A stretch of 64,000 nt of DNA, from NCBI RefSeq assembly GCF_001044235.1, contig NZ_JYNL01000064.1, forward strand, positions 1,062,308 through 1,126,307, in the 5' to 3' direction. The stretch comes from Mycolicibacterium chlorophenolicum (GTDB taxonomy: Bacteria; Actinomycetota; Actinomycetes; Mycobacteriales; Mycobacteriaceae). Every line of letters starts with the position of its first letter. Position 1 is the first letter of the stretch. The position numbers and the translations under genes were made by a program. Below the pieces are notes generated by a model. It worked only from the letters and a program-made list of their open reading frames with translations. It did no database searches and was not told the origin of the DNA. Of this stretch, positions 43,150 through 51,664 are shown one piece after another.

Positions 43150-43221
43150 GGGCCACCTGACTGTCGAAGGGTGTCCCGCTGGTACCCGAGCGCCGTGCGC
43201 TCGAAACGCCCGGACGGTTCG

Positions 43222-44292
43222 TCAGGCCGAGGGGGCGGCGTCGCTGTCGTCGCCCCGCGCCGACGGTGCCGCCGAGGACGTCGACGCCCCGGCGCTTCCT
43301 TCCGAACGCTCCACACCGGCGGCCTGATCGTCGGCCGACGCGCCGGACGCGGCCTCACCGCCGGCGCCGGACGTCGACGGCGCCGAGGCGTTGGCATCGT
43401 CGGACGCGGCGGGCTGGTCCTCGTCGGCGTGGTGCCCTCCGCTCGCAGGAGCGGCGGGGCGGTCGTCGTCGGTGGCCGCAGGCGGGGCGGCAGGCTCGGG
43501 ATCGTCGGCCGGCGCGGTCACCGTCACCGTCGGCGATCCGAGGTCCGGGACCACGGCCGGACCTGCCACCGGCCTCGGCGACGCCGGGGCTGAGGACGAG
43601 ATGGTGTCGCCGATGCCCTGCAGCGAATGGATCAGGTAGTCGACCGGCCCGGAGATCTGCTCGGAGACAGGCGCTTCCACCACCTTGCCCAGCAGCCCGA
43701 AGTACTCGTCGTGCTGTCCGTCGACGCGGCCGTTGAGCAGTCCGTCGGCGATGCGGCCCGGAACGTTGAGCAGCCCGCTGACGGCGTTGACGAGGTCGAG
43801 GTCGGCGAACGCCTTGACCACGTCGGTCATCGCTGCGCCGGCGGCGAGCACGCCGCTGACCAACGGAAGTGCCAACCGCACCAGCATGCTGCTCGCCGTC
43901 TCGAACGGTTCCCCGCTGCCCACCACCTTCACCAGACCTGCCACCGGCTGGCTGACCGCGGCGACGACGGCGCGCACGAACGCCCCGGGATCGAGCGCGG
44001 CGGCCGCGTCGACGACGTCGGCGAGTGCCCTGGTTTGGTTGTCGGCGATGGCACGCACGATGGGGAGAGGATCGGCGAGATACTCGCGGACCAGGTCATC
44101 GGCGTGGGACGCCGAGCGCTGCAGCACCTGCGGGTAGTACTCGAAGGGGCTGGGCGCTTCGTCGACCAGCACAGCCGCATTCTCTACGCGTACTTCGGAT
44201 TTCGCGGCCGGCTCGAGCGGGGCCACCGTGACGGCGCCGACACCGACGATCGCCACAGCCGCCGTGAGCCACGGACGGACGGACTTCGGCAT
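43222..44292 (-). CDS. GjpA-type outer-membrane porin (putative)
   Basis: A 356-residue exported protein. ATG at 44292 gives a clean signal sequence (VRPWLTAAVAIVGVGAVTVA, then PLEPAAKSEV). The helical middle (about 60-240) has FEYYPQVLQRS, DPGAFVRAVVAAVSQPVAGL and NGRVDGQHDEYFGLLGKVVE, features shared with the GjpA porin group known from Gordonia and annotated in mycobacteria. The last 110 residues are low-complexity (Ala/Asp/Ser/Pro) and probably disordered or cell-wall-spanning. The frame is open 27 codons upstream, but that extra part has no signal character. Porin activity is inferred from family resemblance only. Confidence 0.65.
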   Translation of the reverse strand: MPKSVRPWLTAAVAIVGVGAVTVAPLEPAAKSEVRVENAAVLVDEAPSPFEYYPQVLQRSASHADDLVREYLADPLPIVRAIADNQTRALADVVDAAAALDPGAFVRAVVAAVSQPVAGLVKVVGSGEPFETASSMLVRLALPLVSGVLAAGAAMTDVVKAFADLDLVNAVSGLLNVPGRIADGLLNGRVDGQHDEYFGLLGKVVEAPVSEQISGPVDYLIHSLQGIGDTISSSAPASPRPVAGPAVVPDLGSPTVTVTAPADDPEPAAPPAATDDDRPAAPASGGHHADEDQPAASDDANASAPSTSGAGGEAASGASADDQAAGVERSEGSAGASTSSAAPSARGDDSDAAPSA

Positions 44293-44516
44293 GTCGCACC
44301 CCCTGCTGGCGATGACGCGTCGCGCTGCCCCCCGCATTTCGCGACCAGTGGTCATCTCTGCGCAAACTAGCATGTCTGCAGGTCAGAGGGCGATCGATTA
44401 CCGCGTGTCGGGCACGCGGGACGGTGTGTCGGCGGTGCGGCCCCGTGGCCGGCCCGAGTCGACGCCCCGCCCGGTACCCTTCGGGCCATGACCGCAGAAG
44501 CGATCAGAGGTGTCCG

Positions 44517-45455
44517 GTGAGCGCGGGGCTGTTCGCCCTGCTCGACGATGTGGCGGCGCTGGCCCGATTGGCGGCCGCCTCGGTGGACGACCTGGGCGCC
44601 GCGGCGGGCCGGGCGACGGCCAAAGCCGCAGGGGTCGTCATCGACGACACGGCGGTCACCCCGCAGTACGTGCACGGCATCACCGCCGACCGGGAACTGC
44701 CGATCATCAAGCGCATCGCCATCGGCTCCCTGCGCAACAAGATCGTCTTCATCCTGCCGGCGGCCCTGCTGCTCAGCCAGTTCGCGCCGTGGGCGCTCAC
44801 CCCGATCCTGATGCTCGGCGCGACCTATCTCTGTTACGAGGGCGCCGAGAAGGTCTTCGGCCGTCTTCTCGGCCACGCAGCCCATGACACTCCGGCAGCG
44901 GCCGAAGGGCCCGACGCCGAACGCTTCATGGTCACCGGCGCGATCCGCACCGACTTCATCCTGTCCGCGGAGATCATGGTCATCGCGCTCAACGAGGTGG
45001 CCGATCAATCGTTCTGGCCGCGACTGATCATCCTGTTGATCGTCGCGGTGGTGATCACCGCGGCGGTGTACGGGGTGGTCGCCGGCATCGTGAAGATGGA
45101 CGACGTCGGGCTGAGCCTGACGCAGCGATCGAGCGGACTGGCCAAGAAGATCGGGCGCGGCCTGGTGGCGGGAATGCCGAAGTTGCTGAGCTTCCTGTCG
45201 GTCGTCGGCACGGCCGCGATGCTCTGGGTCGGCGGCCACATCCTGCTCGTCGGCACCCACACTCTCGGCTGGCACGCCCCCTACGGGCTGGTCCACCACG
45301 CCGAGGAGTACGTGCACCACGTCGGCGGCGTGGGCGGCGTGCTCGCCTGGCTGGTCAACACCGCCGCATCGGCGGTGATCGGACTGATCGTCGGCGCGCT
45401 GGTGGTCGGCATCGTGTCGGTGCTGCCGTTCGGCAAGAAGAAGTCGCACGCCTGA
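44517..45455 (+). CDS. DUF808/YedI-family membrane protein
   Basis: A 312-residue integral membrane protein. It opens with the family signature SAGLFALLDDVAALARLAAA and has about six hydrophobic helices (IVFILPAALLLSQFAPWALT, LIILLIVAVVITAAVYG, LLSFLSVVGTAAMLWVGG and others). The charged loop HHAEEYVHHVGG is conserved in the family. The function is unknown in bacteria generally. GTG at 44517 was chosen as the first residue of the family pattern; an ATG at 44488 is in another frame. Divergent from the porin gene. Confidence 0.88.
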   Translation: MSAGLFALLDDVAALARLAAASVDDLGAAAGRATAKAAGVVIDDTAVTPQYVHGITADRELPIIKRIAIGSLRNKIVFILPAALLLSQFAPWALTPILMLGATYLCYEGAEKVFGRLLGHAAHDTPAAAEGPDAERFMVTGAIRTDFILSAEIMVIALNEVADQSFWPRLIILLIVAVVITAAVYGVVAGIVKMDDVGLSLTQRSSGLAKKIGRGLVAGMPKLLSFLSVVGTAAMLWVGGHILLVGTHTLGWHAPYGLVHHAEEYVHHVGGVGGVLAWLVNTAASAVIGLIVGALVVGIVSVLPFGKKKSHA

Positions 45456-45468
45456 GGCGTGCCGGCCG

Positions 45469-47265
45469 TCACTGCGGGAACGGCGCGAACCGCACGTCGT
45501 AACCGGTTTGGCGCCGGGCGAGTTGGGCGGCCCGCTCCGCCGCGGTGAAGGCGGGGGTGCCGGCCGGGAGCACGTCCGGAAGCTTCTCGAGTGGCACGAG
45601 CACGGCCCGTACGGTCGGTGAGTTCGGCGAGGCGGGGTCCAGATCCTGGAAGCGCAGCGACAGGGTCCCCCGGTTCAGTCCGCCGGTCGACACCCAGTTC
45701 TCCACGCCGGGGTCGGTCGGCGAGATCACCAGCGTGTATGTCCCGTCGGCGTTGGGCCGCGCCTGGGCGTTGTTCAGGCTCGTCTGCTCATTGCGGTAAT
45801 CGCCGGTGATCGTCCACAAGTCGGTCACGGGCACCGTGAAGTACCCGGCATTGCCGGGATCGACGGTGACGACCAGCGCCTCGTCGTCGGAGATGTCGAA
45901 GTAGCCGGCACTCTGCAACTGGGTGGCCAGGAACTCGGCGTTGCGCGACGGGTCCCGCAGCACGTTGGGGGCGACGCGCTCACCCGTCTGTGGATCGGTG
46001 GTGGCGACCTTGATGTAGGTCGCCTCGCGGGACAGGCCCAGCGCCATCACGACCGCCGTCAGCGTGCCGCGCAGGAACCTGGGCGGGTTCTTCATCGGCG
46101 GGATCACCGACACCAGCGCGGTGAGCAGACGGCTGCTGCTCACGGCCGGGCCGATGACCGGGATCGCGAAACCTCCGAGCTGGGCGAACAGGCTGTCCCG
46201 CGGCCCCGACACCCGTTCGACCGACAGCTCCATCGGAGGCTGAGAGTTCCAGTCGGACAACGTGTTCCGTACGGCGATCAGCGTGGAGTCCGCGGTCAGC
46301 TGCAGATGGTTCCCGCCGCCGGGCGCGGCGGGATCGCCGCTGAGCGTGATCGTGAACCTCCCCTGGTCGTCGATCTGCAGATCGCGCGCGCTCAGCACCG
46401 CGGCGGTCGTGCCCGACAACCCGGTCAGCACGCTGAACGTGGTGTCGGCGGGCATATCGCCGGTGAAGCGTCCGGTGAGCACGTAGGTCGAGGTCTTGTT
46501 GACTGCGGTGAACCGGTAGATGGTGTCCGGGTTGTCGTAGAGGATGCGCGAACCAGGCACCTCGTTGCCGTACCAGGTGTGCGGAGGCGCGACCTGCGCG
46601 ACGACCGTCGGTCGCATCGGGTCGAGCAGCTGCTGCTGGAACGCCGCGCCCATCGCGTACTCGTCGACGGCTTTGTCGAGGCGGGCGAGGTTCTCGGCGT
46701 CGACGCCGCCGTCGTACTCCTGTTCGGCGGTGCGGAGCCAGGCCTTCCGGAGTACCCGCTTCATCACCTTCACCGGCAGGGTCTGGACGGTCTCGGCGGC
46801 CACCTGCTCGGCCTCCAGCTGCTGCTCGGTGCCCAACGGCGACGCGCTGTCTGCGGCGTCGATGCCGAGTTCGCGGCGCGCCGCCCCGGCCAGGGCCCAC
46901 ACCGCGGGAGACGCATCCGGGGTGGCCGGGCGCGACGGGGCGTCGTCGGCCGACGTCCTGGTCAACCGGGCGCGCGGCCGCAGCGGCACGTCGGCACGGT
47001 CGGACTGCGTCCTGGCCTGATGCCTCTTCGGACGACTCTGCGGGCCGGCGTCCCGGTCCGCGGTCCGGGAGTTCGAGGCCGACGTCGACGCCGCCGCGGT
47101 GTCGTCGGCGACCGCGACGCCGGGATGCTGGGCGATCGCCACGCCGATACCGAGCGCGACGGCCAGTGCGCCGACCCGCCCGATGACCTGTGCCGACAGT
47201 TGCTGAGTGCTGGCCACGGCGTCGTCCTCTCCGAGCGCTGCGGGAGCCGAAGCCGCCGCAATCAA
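45469..47265 (-). CDS. Exported DUF1214-type protein
   Basis: A 598-residue protein with a mycobacterial export leader (IGRVGALAVALGIGVAIAQH, about residues 28-47), then a charged linker, and two DUF-like regions: HTWYGNEVPGSRILYDN with YRFTAVNKTSTYVLTGRF, and a C-terminal region ending DPGVENWVSTGGLNRGTLSL. The last segment matches the cytosolic DUF1214 proteins at 59.8 kb (DPGVHNWIDTQQFGEGYLTM). The hydrophobic leader and linker length suggest secretion or membrane anchoring. Its function is unknown. It converges with DUF808. Confidence 0.75.
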   Translation of the reverse strand: MIAAASAPAALGEDDAVASTQQLSAQVIGRVGALAVALGIGVAIAQHPGVAVADDTAAASTSASNSRTADRDAGPQSRPKRHQARTQSDRADVPLRPRARLTRTSADDAPSRPATPDASPAVWALAGAARRELGIDAADSASPLGTEQQLEAEQVAAETVQTLPVKVMKRVLRKAWLRTAEQEYDGGVDAENLARLDKAVDEYAMGAAFQQQLLDPMRPTVVAQVAPPHTWYGNEVPGSRILYDNPDTIYRFTAVNKTSTYVLTGRFTGDMPADTTFSVLTGLSGTTAAVLSARDLQIDDQGRFTITLSGDPAAPGGGNHLQLTADSTLIAVRNTLSDWNSQPPMELSVERVSGPRDSLFAQLGGFAIPVIGPAVSSSRLLTALVSVIPPMKNPPRFLRGTLTAVVMALGLSREATYIKVATTDPQTGERVAPNVLRDPSRNAEFLATQLQSAGYFDISDDEALVVTVDPGNAGYFTVPVTDLWTITGDYRNEQTSLNNAQARPNADGTYTLVISPTDPGVENWVSTGGLNRGTLSLRFQDLDPASPNSPTVRAVLVPLEKLPDVLPAGTPAFTAAERAAQLARRQTGYDVRFAPFPQ

Positions 47266-47334
47266 CGGGCCACCCCCGCGGACACGGTAACGCCCGTCTT
47301 TGCCGGCGGGGCACCGAATGCGCAGAAAAGCAGG

Positions 47335-47523
47335 TCAGTCCTCGCTGCTGTCCCGGTCGGCGAGATAGGCCAGCAGATGCGCGTCCGCACTGGTGAAGCG
47401 GGCCGCCTCCTCGCCGCCGTCGCACCGCAGCAGCGCGACCGTCACCGACTCGGCCGAGCGGTAGAGGACCCGCCACACCGCGCCCGCGTCCTCCCAGCGC
47501 TGCAGTTCGGCGACGCGGTCCAT
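47335..47523 (-). CDS. Small conserved hypothetical protein
   Basis: A 62-residue protein from ATG at 47523: MDRVAELQRWEDAGAVWRVL followed by YRSAESVTVALLRCDGGEEA. It reads as a compact mixed fold with a single cysteine and acidic end. I recognise it as a small protein type widespread in mycobacteria, but no function is known. Divergent from the membrane protein gene with only 30 bases between start codons. Confidence 0.65.
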   Translation of the reverse strand: MDRVAELQRWEDAGAVWRVLYRSAESVTVALLRCDGGEEAARFTSADAHLLAYLADRDSSED

Positions 47524-47553
47524 CACCTCACCCTGCCACCGTAGGCTCCGGGT

Positions 47554-47985
47554 GTGCACGCGGGTTCTGCCGTCGCGGCCGCGGCGACGTTCATGTGGCT
47601 GGGCATGGTGTTGGCGATCTCGTTCCTCGAGGCGCCGCTGAAGTTCCGCGCGCCGGGGGTCACCCTGCAGGTGGGACTCGGCATCGGGCGCCTGGTGTTC
47701 CGGGCGCTCAACGCCTGCGAGGCGGTGCTCGCCGTGGTGGTGATCGCCGGCCTGCTGGTGGGGCGCACCGCTGCGGCCGCCGTCGTGGCCGCCGCCGTCG
47801 CCGTGGCGATGCTCGCCGTCCAACTGGTGTTCGTCCGTCCCGCGCTGACCCGCAGATCGGATCGCGTGCTCGCCGGCGCGGACGGGCCCCGCTCGCGCGC
47901 GCACCTGGTCTACGTCGGCGCCGAGGTGGTGAAGGTGGCCGCGCTGATCGTCACCGGCGTGCTGCTGTTCACCGCGGCAGCGTAG
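47554..47985 (+). CDS. Small integral membrane protein (about four spans)
   Basis: A 143-residue hydrophobic protein with four spans: AAAATFMWLGMVLAISFLEA, a second around VFRALNACEAVLAVVVIAG, AAAAVVAAAVAVAMLAVQLV and a final AEVVKVAALIVTGVLLFTAA. It starts at GTG 47554 (or 47552 in another frame, not supported). No catalytic motif is visible. Function unknown. The next gene, mbtK, follows 42 bases later in the same direction but is probably independent. Confidence 0.72.
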   Translation: MHAGSAVAAAATFMWLGMVLAISFLEAPLKFRAPGVTLQVGLGIGRLVFRALNACEAVLAVVVIAGLLVGRTAAAAVVAAAVAVAMLAVQLVFVRPALTRRSDRVLAGADGPRSRAHLVYVGAEVVKVAALIVTGVLLFTAAA

Positions 47986-48027
47986 GCGACCCGGCCGCCG
48001 GCCACTGCGCTAGGCTCTGCGGTCACG

Positions 48028-48639
48028 ATGAGTGACGTCCTGCCGATCCTGCCGCGCGAGCTGACCGACCTCGATGACGACGTTCGTGCAGTGCCGGCGC
48101 CGCCGGTCCCGGATCTGGCCCCGCCCTTTGCGATTCGCGCCGCCGACCCCGACGCGGACGCGGACATGATCGCCGAGTGGATGAACCGCCCGCACCTCGC
48201 CGAGGCGTGGGAGTACGACCGGCCGGCGCACTGGTGGCACGGCTATCTGCTGGCACAGCGGGCAGGCACGTACTCGCGCCCGCTGATCGGCAGCTACTCC
48301 GGTGTTCCGTACGGCTACGTCGAGGTCTACCGCGCAGCCAAGGACTCGATCGCACCCCGTTACGACGCCGATCCGTATGACCTCGGGTTGCACGCTGCGA
48401 TCGCCGACGTGGACGTCGTCAACCGCGGTTTCGGCCCGATTCTGTTGCCACGGTTGGCCGCCAGCTTGTTCGCGATCGAGACACGCTGCCGCAGAATCAT
48501 GTTCGACCCGGACCATCGCAACGCGGGCGCCCGTCGGTTGTGCGAGTACGCCAAATGCGAATTCCTCGGCGAACATCAGATGAGCAACCGGCGGATGGCG
48601 CTGTACGCCCTGCACCGCCCTACCGCGCCGCGTCCCTGA
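48028..48639 (+). CDS. mbtK: MbtK: mycobactin lysine N-acyltransferase (GNAT)
   Basis: A 203-residue GNAT-fold enzyme like Rv1347c. WMNRPHLAEAWEYDRPAHWW, then PYGYVEVYRAAKDSIAPRYD, GLHAAIADVDVVNRGFGPIL and RIMFDPDHRNAGARRLCEYA are the family pattern (RhbD/IucB-like acetyl-transferase with long-acyl specificity). It transfers the fatty acyl chain from acyl-ACP MbtL to the hydroxylysine nitrogen of mycobactin. Its 3' end overlaps the broken mbtN by 20 bases; the convergent layout is the same as in M. tuberculosis. No iron box was found immediately before its ATG. Confidence 0.92.
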   Translation: MSDVLPILPRELTDLDDDVRAVPAPPVPDLAPPFAIRAADPDADADMIAEWMNRPHLAEAWEYDRPAHWWHGYLLAQRAGTYSRPLIGSYSGVPYGYVEVYRAAKDSIAPRYDADPYDLGLHAAIADVDVVNRGFGPILLPRLAASLFAIETRCRRIMFDPDHRNAGARRLCEYAKCEFLGEHQMSNRRMALYALHRPTAPRP

Positions 48640-49794
48640 CCATCTCGGCGTAACCGTCGACGTCGGGCTTCATCCCCGCGGCCACCAGCTCCCACAGCAC
48701 CTCGTCGGTGCCCCCGCCGACCCGCGCCAGCTTCATGTCCCGCCACCACCGACCCAGCGGCGTCTCATCGACCAGGTATCCCGAACCGCCGAAGAGGTGC
48801 ATGCATTCGGAGAGCACCTCTTCGCCCAGTCGTGCGGCGGTCACCTTCACCGCCGCCGCCGCACGCAGATCGAGCCGGCCGGCCGCGGCGATGCCGTCGA
48901 GGCCGTGCCGCAGGAGGTCCACGCGCGCCTGCAGGTCGGCCATCCGCATCCGCAGCGCCTGATGCTCGAAAAGTGTCGACCCGAACTGCCTGCGCGCCAA
49001 CATGCGGGCGTGAGTGACGCCCAGCACCCGCTGACACGACGACGCCACCTGCCCCGCGATCGACATGCGTTCGTGGGCCAGTCCCCACGAGATCGCGGCG
49101 AGCCCGGTGCCCGCCCGCGCGACCAGATGATCGGCGGCACCCATGTGTCGATGTGCACGGCCGCCGTGTCCAGGGGGCCCGCACCGACCTTGCGCCACGG
49201 GGTCTGCACGTCGACCTGCGTGGTCGGGACCGCGATCACCAGCACGTTGCCGTGCCTGCTCGCGGGGTCCGCGTCGACGCTGCGCGCCACCACCATGATG
49301 TGATCGGCAATGGGGGACAGGGACACGAACTTCTTGATGCCCTGGATCGCGAAACCTTCGCGCTGGCTGCGCACCTCGGTCTCGACGATCTGCAGGTCCG
49401 AGCCTCCGGACTCCTCGGAGGCGCCGATGCACAGCACCGCCTCGCCGTCGATGGCCTGTTCGCAGATCCGCTGCAGGTGAGCGGATCTGCCGAAGCGGCG
49501 CAGGATCGCGATCGCCGAGTCGTGCAGGCTCACGCCCACCCCGATGCCCGCCGATCCGAGGCGACCCAGCGCGAACGCGAGCGCATTGAGCCTCGCGACG
49601 TCGGGATGCTGGCCGCCCTCGGCGGGCCCCCACTTGCCGCGGAACACTCCGTGGGCGCCGAGATATTCGATCAGCTCCCGCGGGAACCGTTCGGCGGCTT
49701 CGGCTTCCGCGGTCCACGTAGTCACCTGGTCGTCGAAGACCCGGCCGAGAAGGGTCTGGTAGCCGGCCAGGTCCATGTCGAGGTGCGTGGTCAT
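48620..49794 (-). pseudogene. mbtN: MbtN (acyl-ACP dehydrogenase) interrupted by a one-base frameshift
   Basis: The intended product is a 391-residue acyl-CoA/ACP dehydrogenase that makes the double bond of the mycobactin acyl chain. ATG at 49794 overlaps the mbtM stop. The 5' frame reads correctly (MTTHLDMDLAGYQTLLGRVF ... VHIDTWVPP) until about 49135, then continues only in the next frame (DHLVARAGTGLAAISWGLAH ... GYAEMVRDAAR). The natural sequence would be VHIDTWVPADHLVARAG; the DNA lacks one G, giving CCGCC where CCGGCC is expected. The total length is one base short of a multiple of three. Both halves are otherwise well conserved (GGSGYLVDETPLGRWWRDM), so this is a very recent mutation or an assembly error. 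Confidence 0.9.
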
Positions 49795-51353
49795 GCGCGG
49801 GCCGCCTCGAGGTTCTGCCGGACCTGGAGCCGCCGCAGCTTGCCCGACGACGTCCGCGGCAGTGAGCCCGGCGCGACGAACACCACCTCGGCCGGCACCA
49901 CGCCACACTGGGCGGCGACGCGTGCCACCACGTCCCGGCGCGCCGCGGCTTCGTCGGGTCCCCGGAATTCCGCGGCGATCAGCAACCCCTGACGTGCGCC
50001 GTCCGCGCCGACCGCCACCACGGCGCCGTCGCGCACGCCGCGCACCTGTGCGGCGATCCGCTCGACCTCCGTGGGGAAGATGTTGCGGCCGGCGACCGTG
50101 ATGAGCTCCTTGACCCGTCCGCACACCACCAGCCCGGCGGCGTCGAGGTAGCCGAGGTCCCCGGTACGGAACCAGCCGTCCATCGGTTCCTGCCCGAGGT
50201 AGCCCGACATCATCGATGTGCCGGAGATCTCGATCTCGCCGACCTCGCGGTCCCCGCTCGTGGCGTGGTCGCCTGGGACGATGCGTATCCGCATCCCCGG
50301 GATGGGCCGCCCCAGCACGGCGTGCCGGCGCGCGGATCCCGTTGCCGGGTCGACGGTCTCGTCGACGATCAGTCCGGTGCCGGGGACAGGTGCGGTGACC
50401 GCGCACGTCGCCTCGGCCAGGCCGTAGGAGGGGGCCGCGGCGTGGGCGTCGAGTCCGAAGCGGGCCAGCTCGGTGAGGAACAGCTGGTAGCCCTCGCAGT
50501 CGATCGGCTCGCCGCCGTTCAGGGCGAAGCGCACGCGGCCGAGGTCGACGTCGGGGATCCGGCGGGCGTACCTGCCGATCACCGAGTAGGCGAAGTTCGG
50601 GGCGGCGGTGAGGGTGGCCCGGCTCTGCGACAGCCACGTCAGCCATCGGAACGGTGAGGCGGCGAAAGCGGCTGTCGGAGCGAGCCATGTCTCGGTGCCA
50701 CTCATCATGCCGCTCAGCAGGAACACCAGCCCCATGTCGTGGTAGAGCGGCAGCCAGGTGCATCCGACGTCCTCGGTGGGCCGCACGCCCACGTGGTCGA
50801 TCAGCCCGGTGACGTTGGCCCGCACGGCCTCGGGGGAGAGCGCGGCGGTGCGGGGCACACCGGTCGACCCCGCGGTGCCCTGCAGCACGGCGGGGGTGTC
50901 CGCGGGCCCCGGGACCGGCGTGAATGTCGTGGACCGCCTGTCGTGCCCGGCGGTCACCACGTCACCTATCATCTGAGAAGTGCGGGCGGACAACAGCTCT
51001 CGCTGGGGTCCGTAACTGAAGATCTGCGAGACGCCGGTCCCGGTGAATCGCTCGAGAGTGGCCGAGGCCCACTGCCGGTCGTCGGCGCCGCGGACGGGCC
51101 CGGGAAGGATCGACAGCGCGCGCCCGGCCAGCCAGGCGCCCTGGATGGCGGCGACGAACTCCACGGTGGGCTCGCCCGCCAGTCCGACGGCGCCGCCGGG
51201 TCCCGCGGCGATGCGTTCGGCGAGGTTCTCGGCGCGGACGTGCACCTCCTGCCAGGGGTGGCGGGTCCACTGTCCGCTCTCACGGTCGAGCAGGACGAGG
51301 TCGTGGGCCGACCGGGTCATCGCCTCGGTCATCGCGGCGGCGAGGCTGCTCAC
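49791..51353 (-). CDS. mbtM: MbtM: long-chain fatty acyl-AMP ligase
   Basis: A 520-residue adenylate-forming enzyme (FadD33-type). The ATP-binding phosphate loop is the degenerate LQGTAGSTGVPR, then WLPLYHDMGLV, SYGLAEATCAV and GWFRTGDLGYLDAAG mark the adenylation fold; the C-terminal Lys motif is PRTSSGKLRRLQ. It activates a fatty acid as acyl-AMP and loads it on the carrier protein MbtL. ATG at 51353 overlaps the mbtL stop, and its own stop overlaps the mbtN start, so the three genes are translationally coupled. Confidence 0.93.
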   Translation of the reverse strand: MSSLAAAMTEAMTRSAHDLVLLDRESGQWTRHPWQEVHVRAENLAERIAAGPGGAVGLAGEPTVEFVAAIQGAWLAGRALSILPGPVRGADDRQWASATLERFTGTGVSQIFSYGPQRELLSARTSQMIGDVVTAGHDRRSTTFTPVPGPADTPAVLQGTAGSTGVPRTAALSPEAVRANVTGLIDHVGVRPTEDVGCTWLPLYHDMGLVFLLSGMMSGTETWLAPTAAFAASPFRWLTWLSQSRATLTAAPNFAYSVIGRYARRIPDVDLGRVRFALNGGEPIDCEGYQLFLTELARFGLDAHAAAPSYGLAEATCAVTAPVPGTGLIVDETVDPATGSARRHAVLGRPIPGMRIRIVPGDHATSGDREVGEIEISGTSMMSGYLGQEPMDGWFRTGDLGYLDAAGLVVCGRVKELITVAGRNIFPTEVERIAAQVRGVRDGAVVAVGADGARQGLLIAAEFRGPDEAAARRDVVARVAAQCGVVPAEVVFVAPGSLPRTSSGKLRRLQVRQNLEAARA

Positions 51354-51610
51354 CGGTCCGCGGGCACCTTCGCCGCGATCGCCGCCTCGAGATCGCCAAC
51401 CGTGTTGCAGGACAACAGATCCTCTTCGGACAGGGCGACCCCGAGCTTGTCCTCGATCGCCACCATCCCGACGGCGAAGGCGACGGAGTCCAGCCCGACG
51501 TCGTCGATGAGCCGGGACTCGGGCGTCACGCGGCGGGTGTCGATGTTCAGGTCGTCGCGCAGGATCTCCTCGAGGGCCGCGCTGACGGCGCGCGGGGATG
51601 ACGTGTCCAT
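51350..51610 (-). CDS. mbtL: MbtL: acyl carrier protein for mycobactin acyl chain
   Basis: An 86-residue acyl carrier protein. The phosphopantetheine attachment Ser42 lies in DDVGLDSVAFAVGM. It carries the fatty acyl group from MbtM to MbtN for desaturation and to MbtK for transfer to lysine. It is the first gene of the coupled mbtL-mbtM-mbtN operon and has a palindromic iron box 25 bases before the ATG. Confidence 0.93.
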   Translation of the reverse strand: MDTSSPRAVSAALEEILRDDLNIDTRRVTPESRLIDDVGLDSVAFAVGMVAIEDKLGVALSEEDLLSCNTVGDLEAAIAAKVPADR

Positions 51611-51634
51611 GCGCGGGGACGTTACACCGGAAAG

Positions 51635-51653
51635 TTAAGCAAGGCTATGCTTA
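51635..51653 (-). promoter_or_regulatory. IdeR-type iron box upstream of mbtL
   Basis: TTAAGCAAGGCTATGCTTA matches the IdeR consensus at 13 of 19 positions (TTAGGTTAGGCTAACCTAA) and has perfect outer hexamer arms TAAGCA/TGCTTA. It lies 25 bases before the mbtL start codon, where it would overlap the promoter and let iron-loaded IdeR repress the operon. The position and gene context are decisive; no DNA-binding data exist here. Confidence 0.85.
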
Positions 51654-51664
51654 CCTTGTCGGCC

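Noticed and set aside
42770..43327. A proline-rich + strand protein opposite the repeat lipoprotein
   Set aside because: It is the antisense reading of Gly/Pro repeats, without a ribosome site; the minus-strand gene has a proper lipoprotein signal.
48847..49134. Frame of mbtN continuing past the break as one long protein
   Set aside because: After the break the residues are arginine/serine-rich and unlike acyl-CoA dehydrogenase, while the next frame matches the family to its end.
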